From Candidatus Chryseobacterium colombiense (GTDB taxonomy: Bacteria; Bacteroidota; Bacteroidia; Flavobacteriales; Weeksellaceae): 64,000 bases of DNA. Positions 7,832 to 16,938 of the stretch are shown here, in pieces. The stretch's first letter is position 1. Each line of letters begins with the position of its first letter. The stretch is taken from assembly GCA_029203185.1 (NCBI GenBank), contig CP119310.1, forward strand, positions 558,001 through 622,000, read 5' to 3'. Made by a program: the position numbers and the translations under genes. The notes beneath the pieces were generated by a model. That model saw only the letters and a program-made list of their open reading frames with translations. It searched no databases and was not told the origin of the DNA.

Positions 7832-10642
7832 TTAAAAATCAAACTTCACTCCAATATTAAACTTCGGTCTGTAATATTCAACCTGCGCGGTTCTGTCCTG
7901 AATTCCCTGATAATACCTCAAAGGTTGGTTGGTTAAATTATTGGCTTCAGCAAAAATTCTCAGCTGGCTTGTAATTTTATAAGAAGCATTGGCATCCAGG
8001 AAGAATTGATTATCATAATAACGGTCTTCAAAGGAATTTCCACCCAGTTCATCAATATAATGAGAAGCATAATTCATAGAGATTCTGGCTGAAAAACGCT
8101 TATTTTCCCAGGAAAGCGATCCGTTGAACATATGAGGTGCTGTTCCGGGAAACCCTACATCAGTTCTTTCAATACCTTCTTCATTGGTGATCCCTTTTGC
8201 TTTGGAATGGGTGTAGGTGTAGTTTACATAAAGTCCCAATCCTTTCCAGAATGCTCCGGGAATGAAATCAAGCTGTCTTTGCAGAGCCACTTCAAAACCG
8301 TAAAGATCTACGTTGTTACCGTTTCTTTGCTGCGTAAAGAGCCAGTTGTTTTCTCCTGCAGGAATAGGATTGGTTTGCCCTGCAAAATCATTGGCGAAAT
8401 CGGCTGCTGAATAATTTTTCCTTGAATAGGTATAAATAAAATCCTTTAAATTTTTATAAAATACACCTCCGGAAAGAATACCTACTGATTTGAAATATTT
8501 TTCGGCCATGAAATCAAAATTGTAGGCATAAGTAGCTTTCAGATTGGGGTTTCCTGCAGAAACGGCCTCATCTCCTGAAATGACATTAAGATAAGGAACC
8601 AATGCATAATAATTAGGTCGTGCTAACGCTGTTGTAAAGGCTCCGCGAAGTACCAGATTCTGAACCGGAACATATTTGAACGATACATTCGGTAGGATAT
8701 TGGTGTATGTATTGGTGTTGGTAATTTTTCCTGCCAGTTTCTCTTCATCCATTACGTAATTTCCGGTATAATCAATTTTTGTTGTTTCTAAACGGGCTCC
8801 TACAATCATTGAAAATTTATCACTGAAATCCTGATCCCAGCGAATATATCCTGCATAAATGTTTTCTTTTGCATTGTAATTGCCAGAAAGAAATTCTTCC
8901 GGTTTGGATTCCGAGTTAAATAAATTAGGATTAAATAAATCCAGGCTTCCAAGATAGGAAGTGCTTACAAATGTTCCCGGAACATAATTTCCCGGCTGGA
9001 AGTTGTGTCCGTTGAAATAAGTGGTGGGAACATTCAACAGACTTCCCATGTTATTGATTGGTTCGAACGCGAAATAATCGTTTTCTCTTTCTTTGGTTTT
9101 TAACCTTAAACGTGCTCCTACACGAAGCCTTCCTTTTTGGTCTTCTATAACAGAAAATGGAAAACGCAGATTGATCTTTGCTCCAAATTCTTTTTCTTGG
9201 GTAAAACTGTTTGAATCTGAAAGATCACTCAGTTGGTAGTCTCCAAGATTATCAGGAGAAGTGGGAAGGATCATCGGTTTTCTCGGATCCATTAAATTCG
9301 ATGAAAAGCTTAGATCTTCATTTTCAAATTCAATAATTCTTTCATGAGGCTTTTTTTCACTCGCTATGGCATAGTTCATTGCCCAGTCCAAATCGATTTT
9401 TGATCCTAAAAGATGCTCTCCTCGTAAAGCATAATTTTGAACTTTTTGTCTTTCAAGACGGGTGTTGTCATTGTCGTAATCTCCCGCTTTATCCTGTCTT
9501 GTAATGCTTCCTTTCCAGTCTGTAATCTGAGTTTTGTCCGCACTATAAACAGGCTTTATTTTATATCCTAAAGCATAGCGGTTTTCTTTGTCATTCCTGA
9601 AATTGTACATTGCAGAAGCGTAGATTTTGTTTTTAGAATTGAATTCGTAATCCATATTCAAATCAAAACTGTGTCTGATACGGTGTTCATTGTAATAACG
9701 GATTCCCATTTTACTCACATACGCTGTCTGTGCGACATCTTTGGCAAGACTCCAAGTCGGTTCTATATTGTCTGAACCAAAATTGTTGTTATTATAGGAA
9801 AAACTGAATACAGCGCCTAATTTTTTATTCAGAAAACGATCTCCGTAGACTAATCCGGCAGTATAATTTCCTTTTTCACGGATTGGACTATAACCTCCTG
9901 TAACTGTTGCTGAAATTCTTTTTCCGTTGGGAGAAGCTCTGGTGATAAGATTTACAGAACCTCCGATCGCATCAGCGTCCATGTCGGGAGTCAGGGTTTT
10001 ATTCACTTCGATCGTAGAAATCATATCTGAAGGAATCAAATCCATCTGAACATTTCTGTTATCTCCTTCTGCAGAAGGAATTCTGTCACCATTAAGCGTT
10101 ACGGAGTTTAAATTCGGAGCCAGACCTCTTATGATCAGGTTTCTTGCTTCTCCCTGATCGTTTTGGATCGTAATACCTGGAACACGTTTTAGGGCATCAC
10201 CTATATTGGCATCAGGAAAGCGCCCGATCTGATCAGATGAAATGACATTGGTGATATTGGCATTGCTTTTTTGCTTATTTAAGGCTCTTGCCTGATTTTT
10301 TAGAGTAGTTCCGGCAATAACCACTTCTTCAATAGTTGTTTCTTTTCTTGCAAAAACAATATTTTGTTGTGTATTCTTATCTGACTCCACGGTAACGTTG
10401 TATTCACGAGTTCCATATCCAAGATAATCGATTTTCATCGTATAGTTTCCCTTTGGAACATTCAGGAAAAGGAAATTTCCGTGGTCGTCAGAAGTCGTAT
10501 AGATATTTCCGGGAGTCAGGGAAATTTTTGCTCCGGGAAGAGCAATTTTAGAATCATCGTTAATGTTTCCTGAAACAGTACCCGTTTGTGCATAAAAATA
10601 AATAGAGGCACACAGGAAAACGGAGGTAAAAATTTTCTTCAC
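7832..10642 (-). CDS. TonB-dependent outer-membrane receptor (phytase-linked)
   Basis: A 936-residue receptor. A signal peptide occupies residues 1-18 (cleavage after YFYAQ), then a carboxypeptidase-regulatory-like beta domain at about 20-105 (GTVSGNINDDSKIALPGAKI). The plug at about 120-235 carries FPDANIGDALKRVPGI, RGLAPNLNSVTLNG and DADAIGGSVNL, which place it in the IroE/Caulobacter-type TonB receptor group rather than the SusC group. A 22-strand barrel follows and ends in Phe (GVKFDF), as outer-membrane proteins do. It moves a substrate across the outer membrane using TonB energy. The phytase gene directly downstream makes inositol phosphates or another organic phosphate the likely cargo (inferred). 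No SusD partner is present. Confidence 0.92.
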   Translation of the reverse strand: MKKIFTSVFLCASIYFYAQTGTVSGNINDDSKIALPGAKISLTPGNIYTTSDDHGNFLFLNVPKGNYTMKIDYLGYGTREYNVTVESDKNTQQNIVFARKETTIEEVVIAGTTLKNQARALNKQKSNANITNVISSDQIGRFPDANIGDALKRVPGITIQNDQGEARNLIIRGLAPNLNSVTLNGDRIPSAEGDNRNVQMDLIPSDMISTIEVNKTLTPDMDADAIGGSVNLITRASPNGKRISATVTGGYSPIREKGNYTAGLVYGDRFLNKKLGAVFSFSYNNNNFGSDNIEPTWSLAKDVAQTAYVSKMGIRYYNEHRIRHSFDLNMDYEFNSKNKIYASAMYNFRNDKENRYALGYKIKPVYSADKTQITDWKGSITRQDKAGDYDNDNTRLERQKVQNYALRGEHLLGSKIDLDWAMNYAIASEKKPHERIIEFENEDLSFSSNLMDPRKPMILPTSPDNLGDYQLSDLSDSNSFTQEKEFGAKINLRFPFSVIEDQKGRLRVGARLRLKTKERENDYFAFEPINNMGSLLNVPTTYFNGHNFQPGNYVPGTFVSTSYLGSLDLFNPNLFNSESKPEEFLSGNYNAKENIYAGYIRWDQDFSDKFSMIVGARLETTKIDYTGNYVMDEEKLAGKITNTNTYTNILPNVSFKYVPVQNLVLRGAFTTALARPNYYALVPYLNVISGDEAVSAGNPNLKATYAYNFDFMAEKYFKSVGILSGGVFYKNLKDFIYTYSRKNYSAADFANDFAGQTNPIPAGENNWLFTQQRNGNNVDLYGFEVALQRQLDFIPGAFWKGLGLYVNYTYTHSKAKGITNEEGIERTDVGFPGTAPHMFNGSLSWENKRFSARISMNYASHYIDELGGNSFEDRYYDNQFFLDANASYKITSQLRIFAEANNLTNQPLRYYQGIQDRTAQVEYYRPKFNIGVKFDF

Positions 10643-10662
10643 TTTTTAGATTTATATCCGGA

Positions 10663-10670
10663 CAAAATTA
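10663..10670 (-). promoter_or_regulatory. Possible -7 box of the TonB receptor-phytase unit
   Basis: TAATTTTG on the minus strand fits TAnnTTTG and lies 21 bp upstream of the receptor start at 10642. No convincing -33 element is seen, so this is tentative. Confidence 0.35.
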
Positions 10671-10899
10671 AATGCTTGTTTAGAAAAAGGCCTGAAGAGA
10701 ATTTTAAGGTTATTTTAATATTTTATTATGGTGGATACTTGATTTTTTGTTTAATGTTAAGTTTTTTTTAATTTTCTTGAATATTAAGTTCAATTCTTCC
10801 ACGGATTGTATTTTAATTAATCATACTCATCCTATTGATCGGGCATTCATAGGGTTTTCATATAAGACTGGCTCACATAAATCAAATGAATATAAAAGA

Positions 10900-10956
10900 A
10901 ATTATGCGAAATACTATATTATTTTACGCATAATTAATTTGAAACTGATACTTTTG
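10900..10956 (+). promoter_or_regulatory. Inverted repeat plus -7 box upstream of the 600-residue protein
   Basis: A perfect 9-bp inverted repeat AATTATGCG (10900-10908) / CGCATAATT (10927-10935) stands just upstream of a TAnnTTTG match, TACTTTTG (10949-10956), 61 bp before the start at 11018. Arms about 27 bp apart centre to centre suit a dimeric regulator covering the -33 region. No standard -33 TTG is present, and no bound protein is known. The rest of the gap 10643-11017 is AT-rich with no gene. Confidence 0.45.
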
Positions 10957-11017
10957 CAGAAGTGAAATAAGTTGATGGGAATTTAAGGGTAAGACATTAT
11001 TTTAATCAATATAAAAA

Positions 11018-12820
11018 ATGATCAAAAAACCTTTGCACAATTTCCATATTCCCGTAATGGGATTGGCGTACACAATAGACAGTCCTATTCGTGTGGCGCA
11101 GTACGGCATTTCTTCCGTAGTTTCTATAATTGATGATGAGATTATAGAAAAAATGAAAAACTTTTACAGCAAAAAATTCAATCTGAAGTATCCAAGTATT
11201 TCAACAAAGATTGACGATTACCGGGCCAAAAGGATTACCGATTATCTGGATATGATGGATGATATCGTCAATGAAAAGTTTGAAGCCTTTAAAGAGGAAA
11301 TTTCGAAAAATAAAACCGCTTTGAAGAACTTTATGGAAATGCTTCCCGGTGCTTCAGAGCTTAAAAATGGTCTGCAAAGTTTGCTTAATCAAAAGGACGA
11401 TTTTACTTCTTCTGTTAAAAATTTCATTGAAAGCCATCTTTCACCCGGCAATATTGATGTCAACATCATGACGAAGGTAGATAAGGATAATTTTCATAAA
11501 AATGAACAATTACCTGTGATGTATAATGATGCCCATGCTTCATTACGAGGTTTTGCCAACAGTAAACTGTCATCTTCAATGGTACTTTCTGCAGGAATGA
11601 ATCCCCGTTTGTACAGTTATATTGAAGCATTTGATGATTTTTTTCCTGATGAAAACGGTTTCCTGAAAAAGAAAATTATTCTGAAAGTAAGCGACTTCCG
11701 TTCTGCAATGATTCAAGGGAATTTTCTGGCCAAAAAAGGACTTTGGGTTTCTGAATACAGGATAGAATCGGGGTTAAATTGTGGCGGACACGCTTTTGCT
11801 ACAGAAGGATTGCTGATCGGTCCGATTATGGAGGAATTCAAACAAAGAAGAAACGAACTGATAGAATCTGCTCATGCTTTGATGATAAAGGCACTAGAAC
11901 AAAAAGGAAAATCTTTGGTTGTTGAGCCTCTGGAAATGAAGATTACCGTTCAGGGTGGAGTAGGAACTTCCGAAGAACATGAGTTTCTTTTGAAAACCTA
12001 TGAAGTCGACAGTGTCGGTTGGGGATCGCCGTTTTTGTTGGTTCCTGAAGCAACTTCAATGGATGCAGAAACCCGTGAATTATTGGTAAAATCTACAGAA
12101 AATGATTTTTATCTGAGCCATCTTTCTCCTTTGGGAGTACCTTTTAATACGGTAAAAGGAAGTTCAAACGAAATTTTTAGACGAAACAGAGAATCCAGAC
12201 ATAAATTTGGAAGTTCTTGTCCGAAAAAACTGTTGGCATTAAATAAAGAATATTCATCGAAAGGAATTTGTACAGCTTCTAAAAAATACCAGGAAATAAA
12301 GCTTGGAGAGCTACAACAGGAAAAAGAGCAACTGACAGAAAACCAGTTTCGCAAAAGGAAAGAAGAAATTACGGAAAAGGCTTGCCTTTGTGTAGGTTTG
12401 GTAAATTCTGCCTACATAGAACATGATTTAGAAATAAAAGGGGAGAAGCAGGGAGTAGTCGTTTGTCCGGGACCTAATCTTGCTTTTTTTGATAAGCAAG
12501 TCTCTCTTTCGGCTATGGTACAACATATTTATGGAAATAACAATGTACTTTCAGTTGGAGAACGTCCCAATATGCTTATCAATGAATTGAAATTATATGT
12601 TGACTACCTGAAAAAAGATATCGGTGATTTTACAGAAAAAATCGGCAATTCCCAGATCAAAAAATGGAAAACATTTAAAGAGAACCTTTTTAGTGGAATT
12701 GCTTACTATGAGGAGCTTTTTTCAAAGTCGAATTTTTTTAAAGCAGATGTCAATACGATTAAAGAACAATTAAATAACTATAGATCGTTATTAGGGAAAA
12801 TTGAAATTCCTGAAAATTAA
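11018..12820 (+). CDS. Uncharacterised protein, possible FMN TIM-barrel enzyme with C-terminal cysteine cluster
   Basis: A 600-residue soluble protein with no signal peptide and no recognised family name. The N-terminus (HIPVMGLAYTIDSPIRVAQYG) resembles the first strand of nitronate monooxygenase/glutamate-synthase-like FMN barrels. GLNCGGHAF at 253-260 (Cys255, His258) resembles the GGH motif of those enzymes. TVQGGVGTSEEHEFLLKTYE near 310-329, followed by VGWGSPF, looks like the phosphate-binding end of a TIM barrel. Cys401, Cys418, Cys456, Cys458 and Cys483 cluster after the barrel and could hold an iron-sulfur centre. Residues 80-160 are helical and charged, probably an insertion. The gene stands alone with its own promoter signals and terminator. 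The enzymatic reading is inference; the reaction is unknown. Confidence 0.8.
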   Translation: MIKKPLHNFHIPVMGLAYTIDSPIRVAQYGISSVVSIIDDEIIEKMKNFYSKKFNLKYPSISTKIDDYRAKRITDYLDMMDDIVNEKFEAFKEEISKNKTALKNFMEMLPGASELKNGLQSLLNQKDDFTSSVKNFIESHLSPGNIDVNIMTKVDKDNFHKNEQLPVMYNDAHASLRGFANSKLSSSMVLSAGMNPRLYSYIEAFDDFFPDENGFLKKKIILKVSDFRSAMIQGNFLAKKGLWVSEYRIESGLNCGGHAFATEGLLIGPIMEEFKQRRNELIESAHALMIKALEQKGKSLVVEPLEMKITVQGGVGTSEEHEFLLKTYEVDSVGWGSPFLLVPEATSMDAETRELLVKSTENDFYLSHLSPLGVPFNTVKGSSNEIFRRNRESRHKFGSSCPKKLLALNKEYSSKGICTASKKYQEIKLGELQQEKEQLTENQFRKRKEEITEKACLCVGLVNSAYIEHDLEIKGEKQGVVVCPGPNLAFFDKQVSLSAMVQHIYGNNNVLSVGERPNMLINELKLYVDYLKKDIGDFTEKIGNSQIKKWKTFKENLFSGIAYYEELFSKSNFFKADVNTIKEQLNNYRSLLGKIEIPEN

Positions 12821-12829
12821 AATAAATAG

Positions 12830-12856
12830 CCCTTCAATTCATGGTTGAAGGGTTTT
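12830..12856 (+). terminator. Terminator after the 600-residue protein
   Basis: Stem CCCTTCAA (12830-12837) / TTGAAGGG (12845-12852), a 7-nt loop and TTTT. It also separates this gene from the convergent gene that ends at 12860. Confidence 0.8.
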
Positions 12857-12859
12857 CTT

Positions 12860-13357
12860 TTATAGTTGTTTATTTTCCAGTTCTTTCTGGTTCTGGTATT
12901 TGAGCTGAGCCAATTCATAGCTGTAATAGAGAATGTCATCATATTCATATCCATACAGATCTTTATAACGATCTCCTGTATTTTTATCTACAGGATGTAA
13001 AAGTGATTCCTGAATAATCTTTTCCTTGTCAATGACTATACTGATTAAATCATCTATAGGATAACTATCACCATAATATGTAAAACTTTCAAGGAGAAAG
13101 CTTTGTAATCCCAACTCCCGTATTGTTTCAATAAGCTCTTTCGTTTTTTCCGAAATTGGGTCTGATTGAATACTGATTTCATTCAGATTTTCATAATTTT
13201 TTAAATCATCCCCTATATCTTCCATATTGAGATGGTTAAAAGGAATGTCGGTGTAATCATTCCCATCCCATCCTTTCACATGAAAATGTATTTTGCTTTC
13301 AGGAAGGGTAAGCTTTCCTTTTACAATGATTCTGCATACAGATTTAAATATTGCCAC
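12860..13357 (-). CDS. Hypothetical acidic protein, 165 residues
   Basis: Not recognised. It is a soluble, acidic protein rich in Asp, Glu, Ile and Tyr, with no signal peptide, membrane segment or metal motif. The N-terminal half (about 1-75) looks like beta strands with HFHVKGWDGNDYTD, and the C-terminal half is mainly helical. It is a single gene, convergent with the 600-residue protein and upstream of tRNA-Ser on the other strand. Codon use looks like that of its neighbours, and a coding frame of this length in AT-rich DNA supports a real gene. Confidence 0.6.
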   Translation of the reverse strand: MAIFKSVCRIIVKGKLTLPESKIHFHVKGWDGNDYTDIPFNHLNMEDIGDDLKNYENLNEISIQSDPISEKTKELIETIRELGLQSFLLESFTYYGDSYPIDDLISIVIDKEKIIQESLLHPVDKNTGDRYKDLYGYEYDDILYYSYELAQLKYQNQKELENKQL

Positions 13358-13497
13358 TCGCTTGATATTCTACGGATTAAAATAAGCTTTTTCTGAAATG
13401 AATTCAAAAGTAATATTTTTTCTAAAAATAATTTTGTCAATATTAAAAATAATTCTATATTTGCACCACTGAAAACGACGATAGAATCGGAGTTTAT

Positions 13498-13582
13498 GGA
13501 GAGTTGGCAGAGTGGTCGATTGCGGCAGTCTTGAAAACTGTTGACTGTAACAGGTCCGGGGGTTCGAATCCCTCACTCTCCG
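13498..13582 (+). tRNA. tRNA-Ser (anticodon TGA)
   Basis: The acceptor arms GGAGAGT (13498-13504) and ACTCTCC (13575-13581) pair fully, followed by discriminator G. The anticodon loop CTTGAAA gives UGA, with arm GCAGT/ACTGT containing one G-U pair. The long variable arm typical of serine tRNAs is present, and the T arm has GGTTCGAATCC. CCA is not encoded. A terminator follows at once. Confidence 0.95.
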
Positions 13583-13587
13583 CTTAG

Positions 13588-13620
13588 GGAGACGTTAAAA
13601 AATTAACGTCTCCTTTTTTT
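13588..13620 (+). terminator. Terminator of tRNA-Ser
   Basis: Perfect 11-bp stem GGAGACGTTAA / TTAACGTCTCC (13588-13598 and 13603-13613), 4-nt loop, then seven Ts. Confidence 0.9.
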
Positions 13621-14395
13621 ATGTTTTTTATTGGTTGACTTTCAATTGATTATATTGTTTTAAAATAATGCAAAAATGTGTTCGACTTTTTGAATGTTTC
13701 TCAATAAAAAAAAATATTTGACACTAGATATTCCTATTATTCATTATTATGTGTTCAATTTTCCTTTAACCATTCAATCTTGTAGCTCAAAATCATCATC
13801 TTTTTTGAAGGTTGTAGCTAGCATGTATAAGAAATCTAAGATAACGATGGCTTAATCTTCATTAATATGTATTCTATTTTTTTTTTAGGATTTTTATTGT
13901 TCAACTGTTTAAATATACACTTTAATCAGTTGCCCTTTTTCAGGGGTACATTATAGTTCGAACGTTATGACACGTGCCCTTATGAGGCAGATCAAATCAC
14001 TTATGCGAAATACTGGAGTAATGTAATTGATACCATTAATAAACACACAATGTTACAATCTGAGTATTATAATAAGTCTGCAATTGGTAATATATATTCA
14101 GGAGCACCAAGGAATGGAGGTGGAATGGCAGGCGCTTGCCTTTATTTTGACAAATCACATTCTGTAACATGCTCTCTTAGGTGAAAGTTGCGTTATATCC
14201 CTGGTCAATCAAAATGGTGTTATCATTAGTGTCCTAATAAATACCTCTATTTTTATTTGGTGAAACTTCCTTTTGTAATTGCTTATCAGTTAGCTTGTAG
14301 CAAATTATCTATCCTTGATACCTGAATTTGCCAAGTATCAAGTGATAGTTTTATAAACATTTGTTGTTAATTTTTCATTGCACGTTTTTTGATAA
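13621..14395. other. Degraded region downstream of tRNA-Ser
   Basis: No intact gene. A stop-free stretch at 13957-14184 (75 codons, plus strand, first ATG at 14050) encodes a Gly- and Tyr-rich peptide with PRNGGGMAGACLYFDKSH and ends in TGA. It looks more like coding than random sequence, but it lacks a start for most of its length and may be a relic. The rest shows nothing I can name. Position behind a tRNA and next to other remnants suggests old insertions. Confidence 0.4.
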
Positions 14396-14674
14396 TTATT
14401 TCTGTTTTCTTAAATGCATTTTATGGTCAATTGAATAATTACCTGCCCCAACAAAAAATAAACAGATGGCAATGATGAAATAAAGCAAGGCAAGTTCTGC
14501 CAATCCGGAACCTGCGGCGCTATGCCCGTCTGCTCGGGCTAACCAAAACGGAAATCCAAGGAATGAAGAGCCGTCTCCTTCAAAAGTATTTTACCGGAAT
14601 GCGATAAAGTGGGTCATCGTAAATATACTGGCAGGATTGGCAGCATACAGCTTCTTCCCAAAGAAACCTTCCAT
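14396..14674 (-). pseudogene. DoxX-family membrane protein remnant
   Basis: Reading from ATG at 14674, one frame runs 27 codons to an in-frame TAA, then continues in the same frame for about 63 codons to TAA at 14396-14398. The second part has a clear membrane segment (LALLYFIIAICLFFVGAGNY) and the GAGNYSID ending typical of DoxX/SURF4-type quinone-related membrane proteins. The N-terminal membrane helices of a full DoxX protein are largely missing. One nonsense codon plus truncation make it a pseudogene. Confidence 0.65.
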
Positions 14675-14842
14675 CAAATATTAAACTGTAAAAACTAACC
14701 AGTTGTGCGCTTTTTAATAATCGAACTCAGGTTATTAGAGCATTTAGAGTTCGATTTTTGAAGCTAGAATTCTTCTATTCTTATTTAAAGACAACTTATC
14801 TATTGAATTGTTAAACCAGCAACTTGAATTATTACGATACTT

Positions 14843-16411
14843 TTAATTTTGCTGCTTAATATTTAAATTACTGGCTTTGAAAAAATCTGGATTAATAATA
14901 TGAATGTCCGTTCTGTTTTTCAAAATAATTGGCATATCGTGACCTGGAAATACTATCAATTCGGGCATTTTTGTTTCTAAAGTTCGAATATTATTTCTGT
15001 TTTGTGCAGCATTCTCAGGTTGAGTTGGCAGTCTTTCAACATCATTAGATTTAAGCCAGTCATTATGTACAACAGCATCTCCGCTTAGTAAAACAGGCCC
15101 TTGATTTAAAGTTACCAAAAGCATTAAATCACTGTCTGTATGTCCCGGTTTTTCTATTAATTGTATCGTTTTGTCACCAAACAAATCGTATGCTTTTCCT
15201 AACGAAGAATTACTTTCTTTAAATGAAGAAGCTGGTGTAAACCCTGGAAGACTTCCTTCTTTTGGCTTTGCTTTGCCATTTAATATTAACGTTGCGTTTT
15301 TAAATGCGTAGACAGTTCCTATATGATCATCATGAAGATGTGAAATTGCCAAATATTTAATATCTTCAGGCTTTATGCCAAGTTTTTTAATCTGATTAAA
15401 GGCCAGCATTTCTAATTTAGATTTACTTTCAAATAAAAAAGGCATCGGAAATCCCAAACCATTTTGACCTTCAAGTGCTACTTTCTCTGATATTCCGGAG
15501 TCAAATAAAACATAGCCAAACTTTGGGTGTTTAATTAAATAAATCGGACATGGTCTCCATTTTTTATAAGTAGGACTTAATGCTTTTGTCATTCGGTTAA
15601 ATCCGGTATTAAATACATACAATTCGATCCCTGAATCCTTAGAAAATGCTTCAATTTTCATCTCTTGATTTTCGCCAATAATAGTAGTTGGCTGATATTT
15701 GATTGCAATCGAAATTCCAAAAGAAATAACAATCAATATAATAGCTGTGATTCGTACAATAATAGCATACCAATTATGTTTTGCATCGATTTTTGGTATT
15801 TGTTGGTTATTCAAACTTAATATCAAAATACAAATAAGAAGTGCCAATACAGGAGCATGCGGAATATATTGAAACACAATCGTCCATAGAAGCGTTAACG
15901 AAACAGGCAATAAGTAAACATACTTTTTCCATTTTGAATGATATTGTTCTTTTAATTTATAGGCAATTACAGTAAATAAAATAAGTAAGATTGCAATTGC
16001 CGGAACTTCGATATAATTAAAGAATATTTCACGGGCATAAATAGTTAAATATTCACTTGCCCAATAAATTAAGACATTGGTGCTTAAAGCAATTGATGTA
16101 ATTAGTATTGCACTATTTTTTAGCCATTGCTGGCGAATAAAACTACTAGTCCAAATTGCGATGAGTAAAGAAAAATAGACTAAAACAAAATAATGCCCAT
16201 ATTTAAAATATTCCTGTGGCATGTTTAAAGTTGACTTTACCGGCTCATCGAGCAATGCATCTTTTGCCAGAAAGTTTGTTAGAAAATTTGATATTGCACA
16301 ATCCTGACGGCCATTCCAGATTCGGGATTGAATAGGAATTAGAAATAGATTTAAAAGAATTCCCAGAGAGCTTGCTATAATTGTTATTCTTTCATTAATG
16401 AATCGTTTCAT
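14843..16411 (-). CDS. Membrane protein with C-terminal metallo-beta-lactamase-fold hydrolase (AHL lactonase-like)
   Basis: A 522-residue two-part protein. Residues 1-240 hold about seven hydrophobic segments (for example 10-27, 75-91, 101-118, 136-152, 165-181, 185-200 and 217-236). Residues 265-515 form a metallo-beta-lactamase domain: SHLHDDHIG gives His358, His360, Asp362 and His363; KPGHTDSD gives His424; SGDAVVHND gives Asp445; and PGHD gives His491. All metal ligands are present, so the hydrolase is probably active. The soluble part resembles the N-acyl-homoserine-lactonase subgroup, but the substrate cannot be told. Fusion to a multi-pass membrane module is unusual for this fold. Remnants of other genes flank it, and a TTTACAT palindrome lies 63 bp upstream. 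Confidence 0.82.
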   Translation of the reverse strand: MKRFINERITIIASSLGILLNLFLIPIQSRIWNGRQDCAISNFLTNFLAKDALLDEPVKSTLNMPQEYFKYGHYFVLVYFSLLIAIWTSSFIRQQWLKNSAILITSIALSTNVLIYWASEYLTIYAREIFFNYIEVPAIAILLILFTVIAYKLKEQYHSKWKKYVYLLPVSLTLLWTIVFQYIPHAPVLALLICILILSLNNQQIPKIDAKHNWYAIIVRITAIILIVISFGISIAIKYQPTTIIGENQEMKIEAFSKDSGIELYVFNTGFNRMTKALSPTYKKWRPCPIYLIKHPKFGYVLFDSGISEKVALEGQNGLGFPMPFLFESKSKLEMLAFNQIKKLGIKPEDIKYLAISHLHDDHIGTVYAFKNATLILNGKAKPKEGSLPGFTPASSFKESNSSLGKAYDLFGDKTIQLIEKPGHTDSDLMLLVTLNQGPVLLSGDAVVHNDWLKSNDVERLPTQPENAAQNRNNIRTLETKMPELIVFPGHDMPIILKNRTDIHIINPDFFKASNLNIKQQN

Positions 16412-16473
16412 CTCTTGACACTTTTAATATTAAAATTATCTAGCAAAAAAACAATAATAAAAGAACCCTTTCA

Positions 16474-16487
16474 TTTACATATGTAAA
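16474..16487. promoter_or_regulatory. Palindrome TTTACAT-ATGTAAA upstream of the membrane/MBL gene
   Basis: A perfect 14-bp palindrome 63 bp upstream of the start at 16411. Almost the same palindrome, with one central base, occurs at 19182-19196 ahead of the RND operon. The TetR regulator between them is a plausible shared ligand, but this is inference. Confidence 0.45.
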
Positions 16488-16552
16488 GGAATAATTAGTA
16501 TTTATTGATATCGTATTCGCGAATATGATAGAATTTTGACCTCTCCCCAAAT

Positions 16553-16836
16553 TTAGGACTGTTCTATAGTAGAAAATTCCGCTGTTTTAACCTGTTTTTC
16601 GATAAATATTTCAGGCATTAAATTATCTAAACAGCTATGGGGTCTGATGGTATTGTATTCTTCCCACCAGGCCTCGATTTTTTCCTTTGCATCTTCCAAT
16701 AAAAGGAATCAGTATGCGTTCAGGCACTCGTCCCGACGCTTCCATTGAATGACTGAATATACGGATTATCTGTCTGTCTTCCGGGGCTGGGGAAAACTAA
16801 TTCAATCTGATGTTCAAACAATACGTTCAATACCTA
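16553..16836 (-). mobile_element. IS3-family transposase (orfB) 3' remnant
   Basis: The minus strand encodes, in pieces, the end of an IS3-type integrase core. LFEHQIELVFPSPGR-QTDNPYIQSFNGSV occupies one frame. A frameshift follows, with DECLNAY, an in-frame stop and LEDAKEK in another. The typical C-terminus (RPGGK-NTIPSDP region, then EIFIEKQVKTAEF) ends at TAA 16553-16555. The catalytic D and upstream D/E region, orfA and both terminal repeats are missing. It is an inactive relic. Confidence 0.75.
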
Positions 16837-16938
16837 TGTATAGGTGTTTGTTATAATTCAAAATTCCTTTATTGAGAAATCTCCGTTTGTGATTGTGACA
16901 CTTTAGGATGTTTTTAATGTAATATGTTGTATAGGGTT

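Noticed and set aside
13370..13576. Minus-strand 68-codon frame beginning MRDSNPRT
   Set aside because: It is the antisense of tRNA-Ser and its flank; this peptide is a known artefact opposite serine tRNAs.
10902..14015. Shared 14-mer TTATGCGAAATACT at 10902 and 14002
   Set aside because: Only one short match in AT-rich DNA, one copy in a promoter region and one in a relic; no wider similarity around it.
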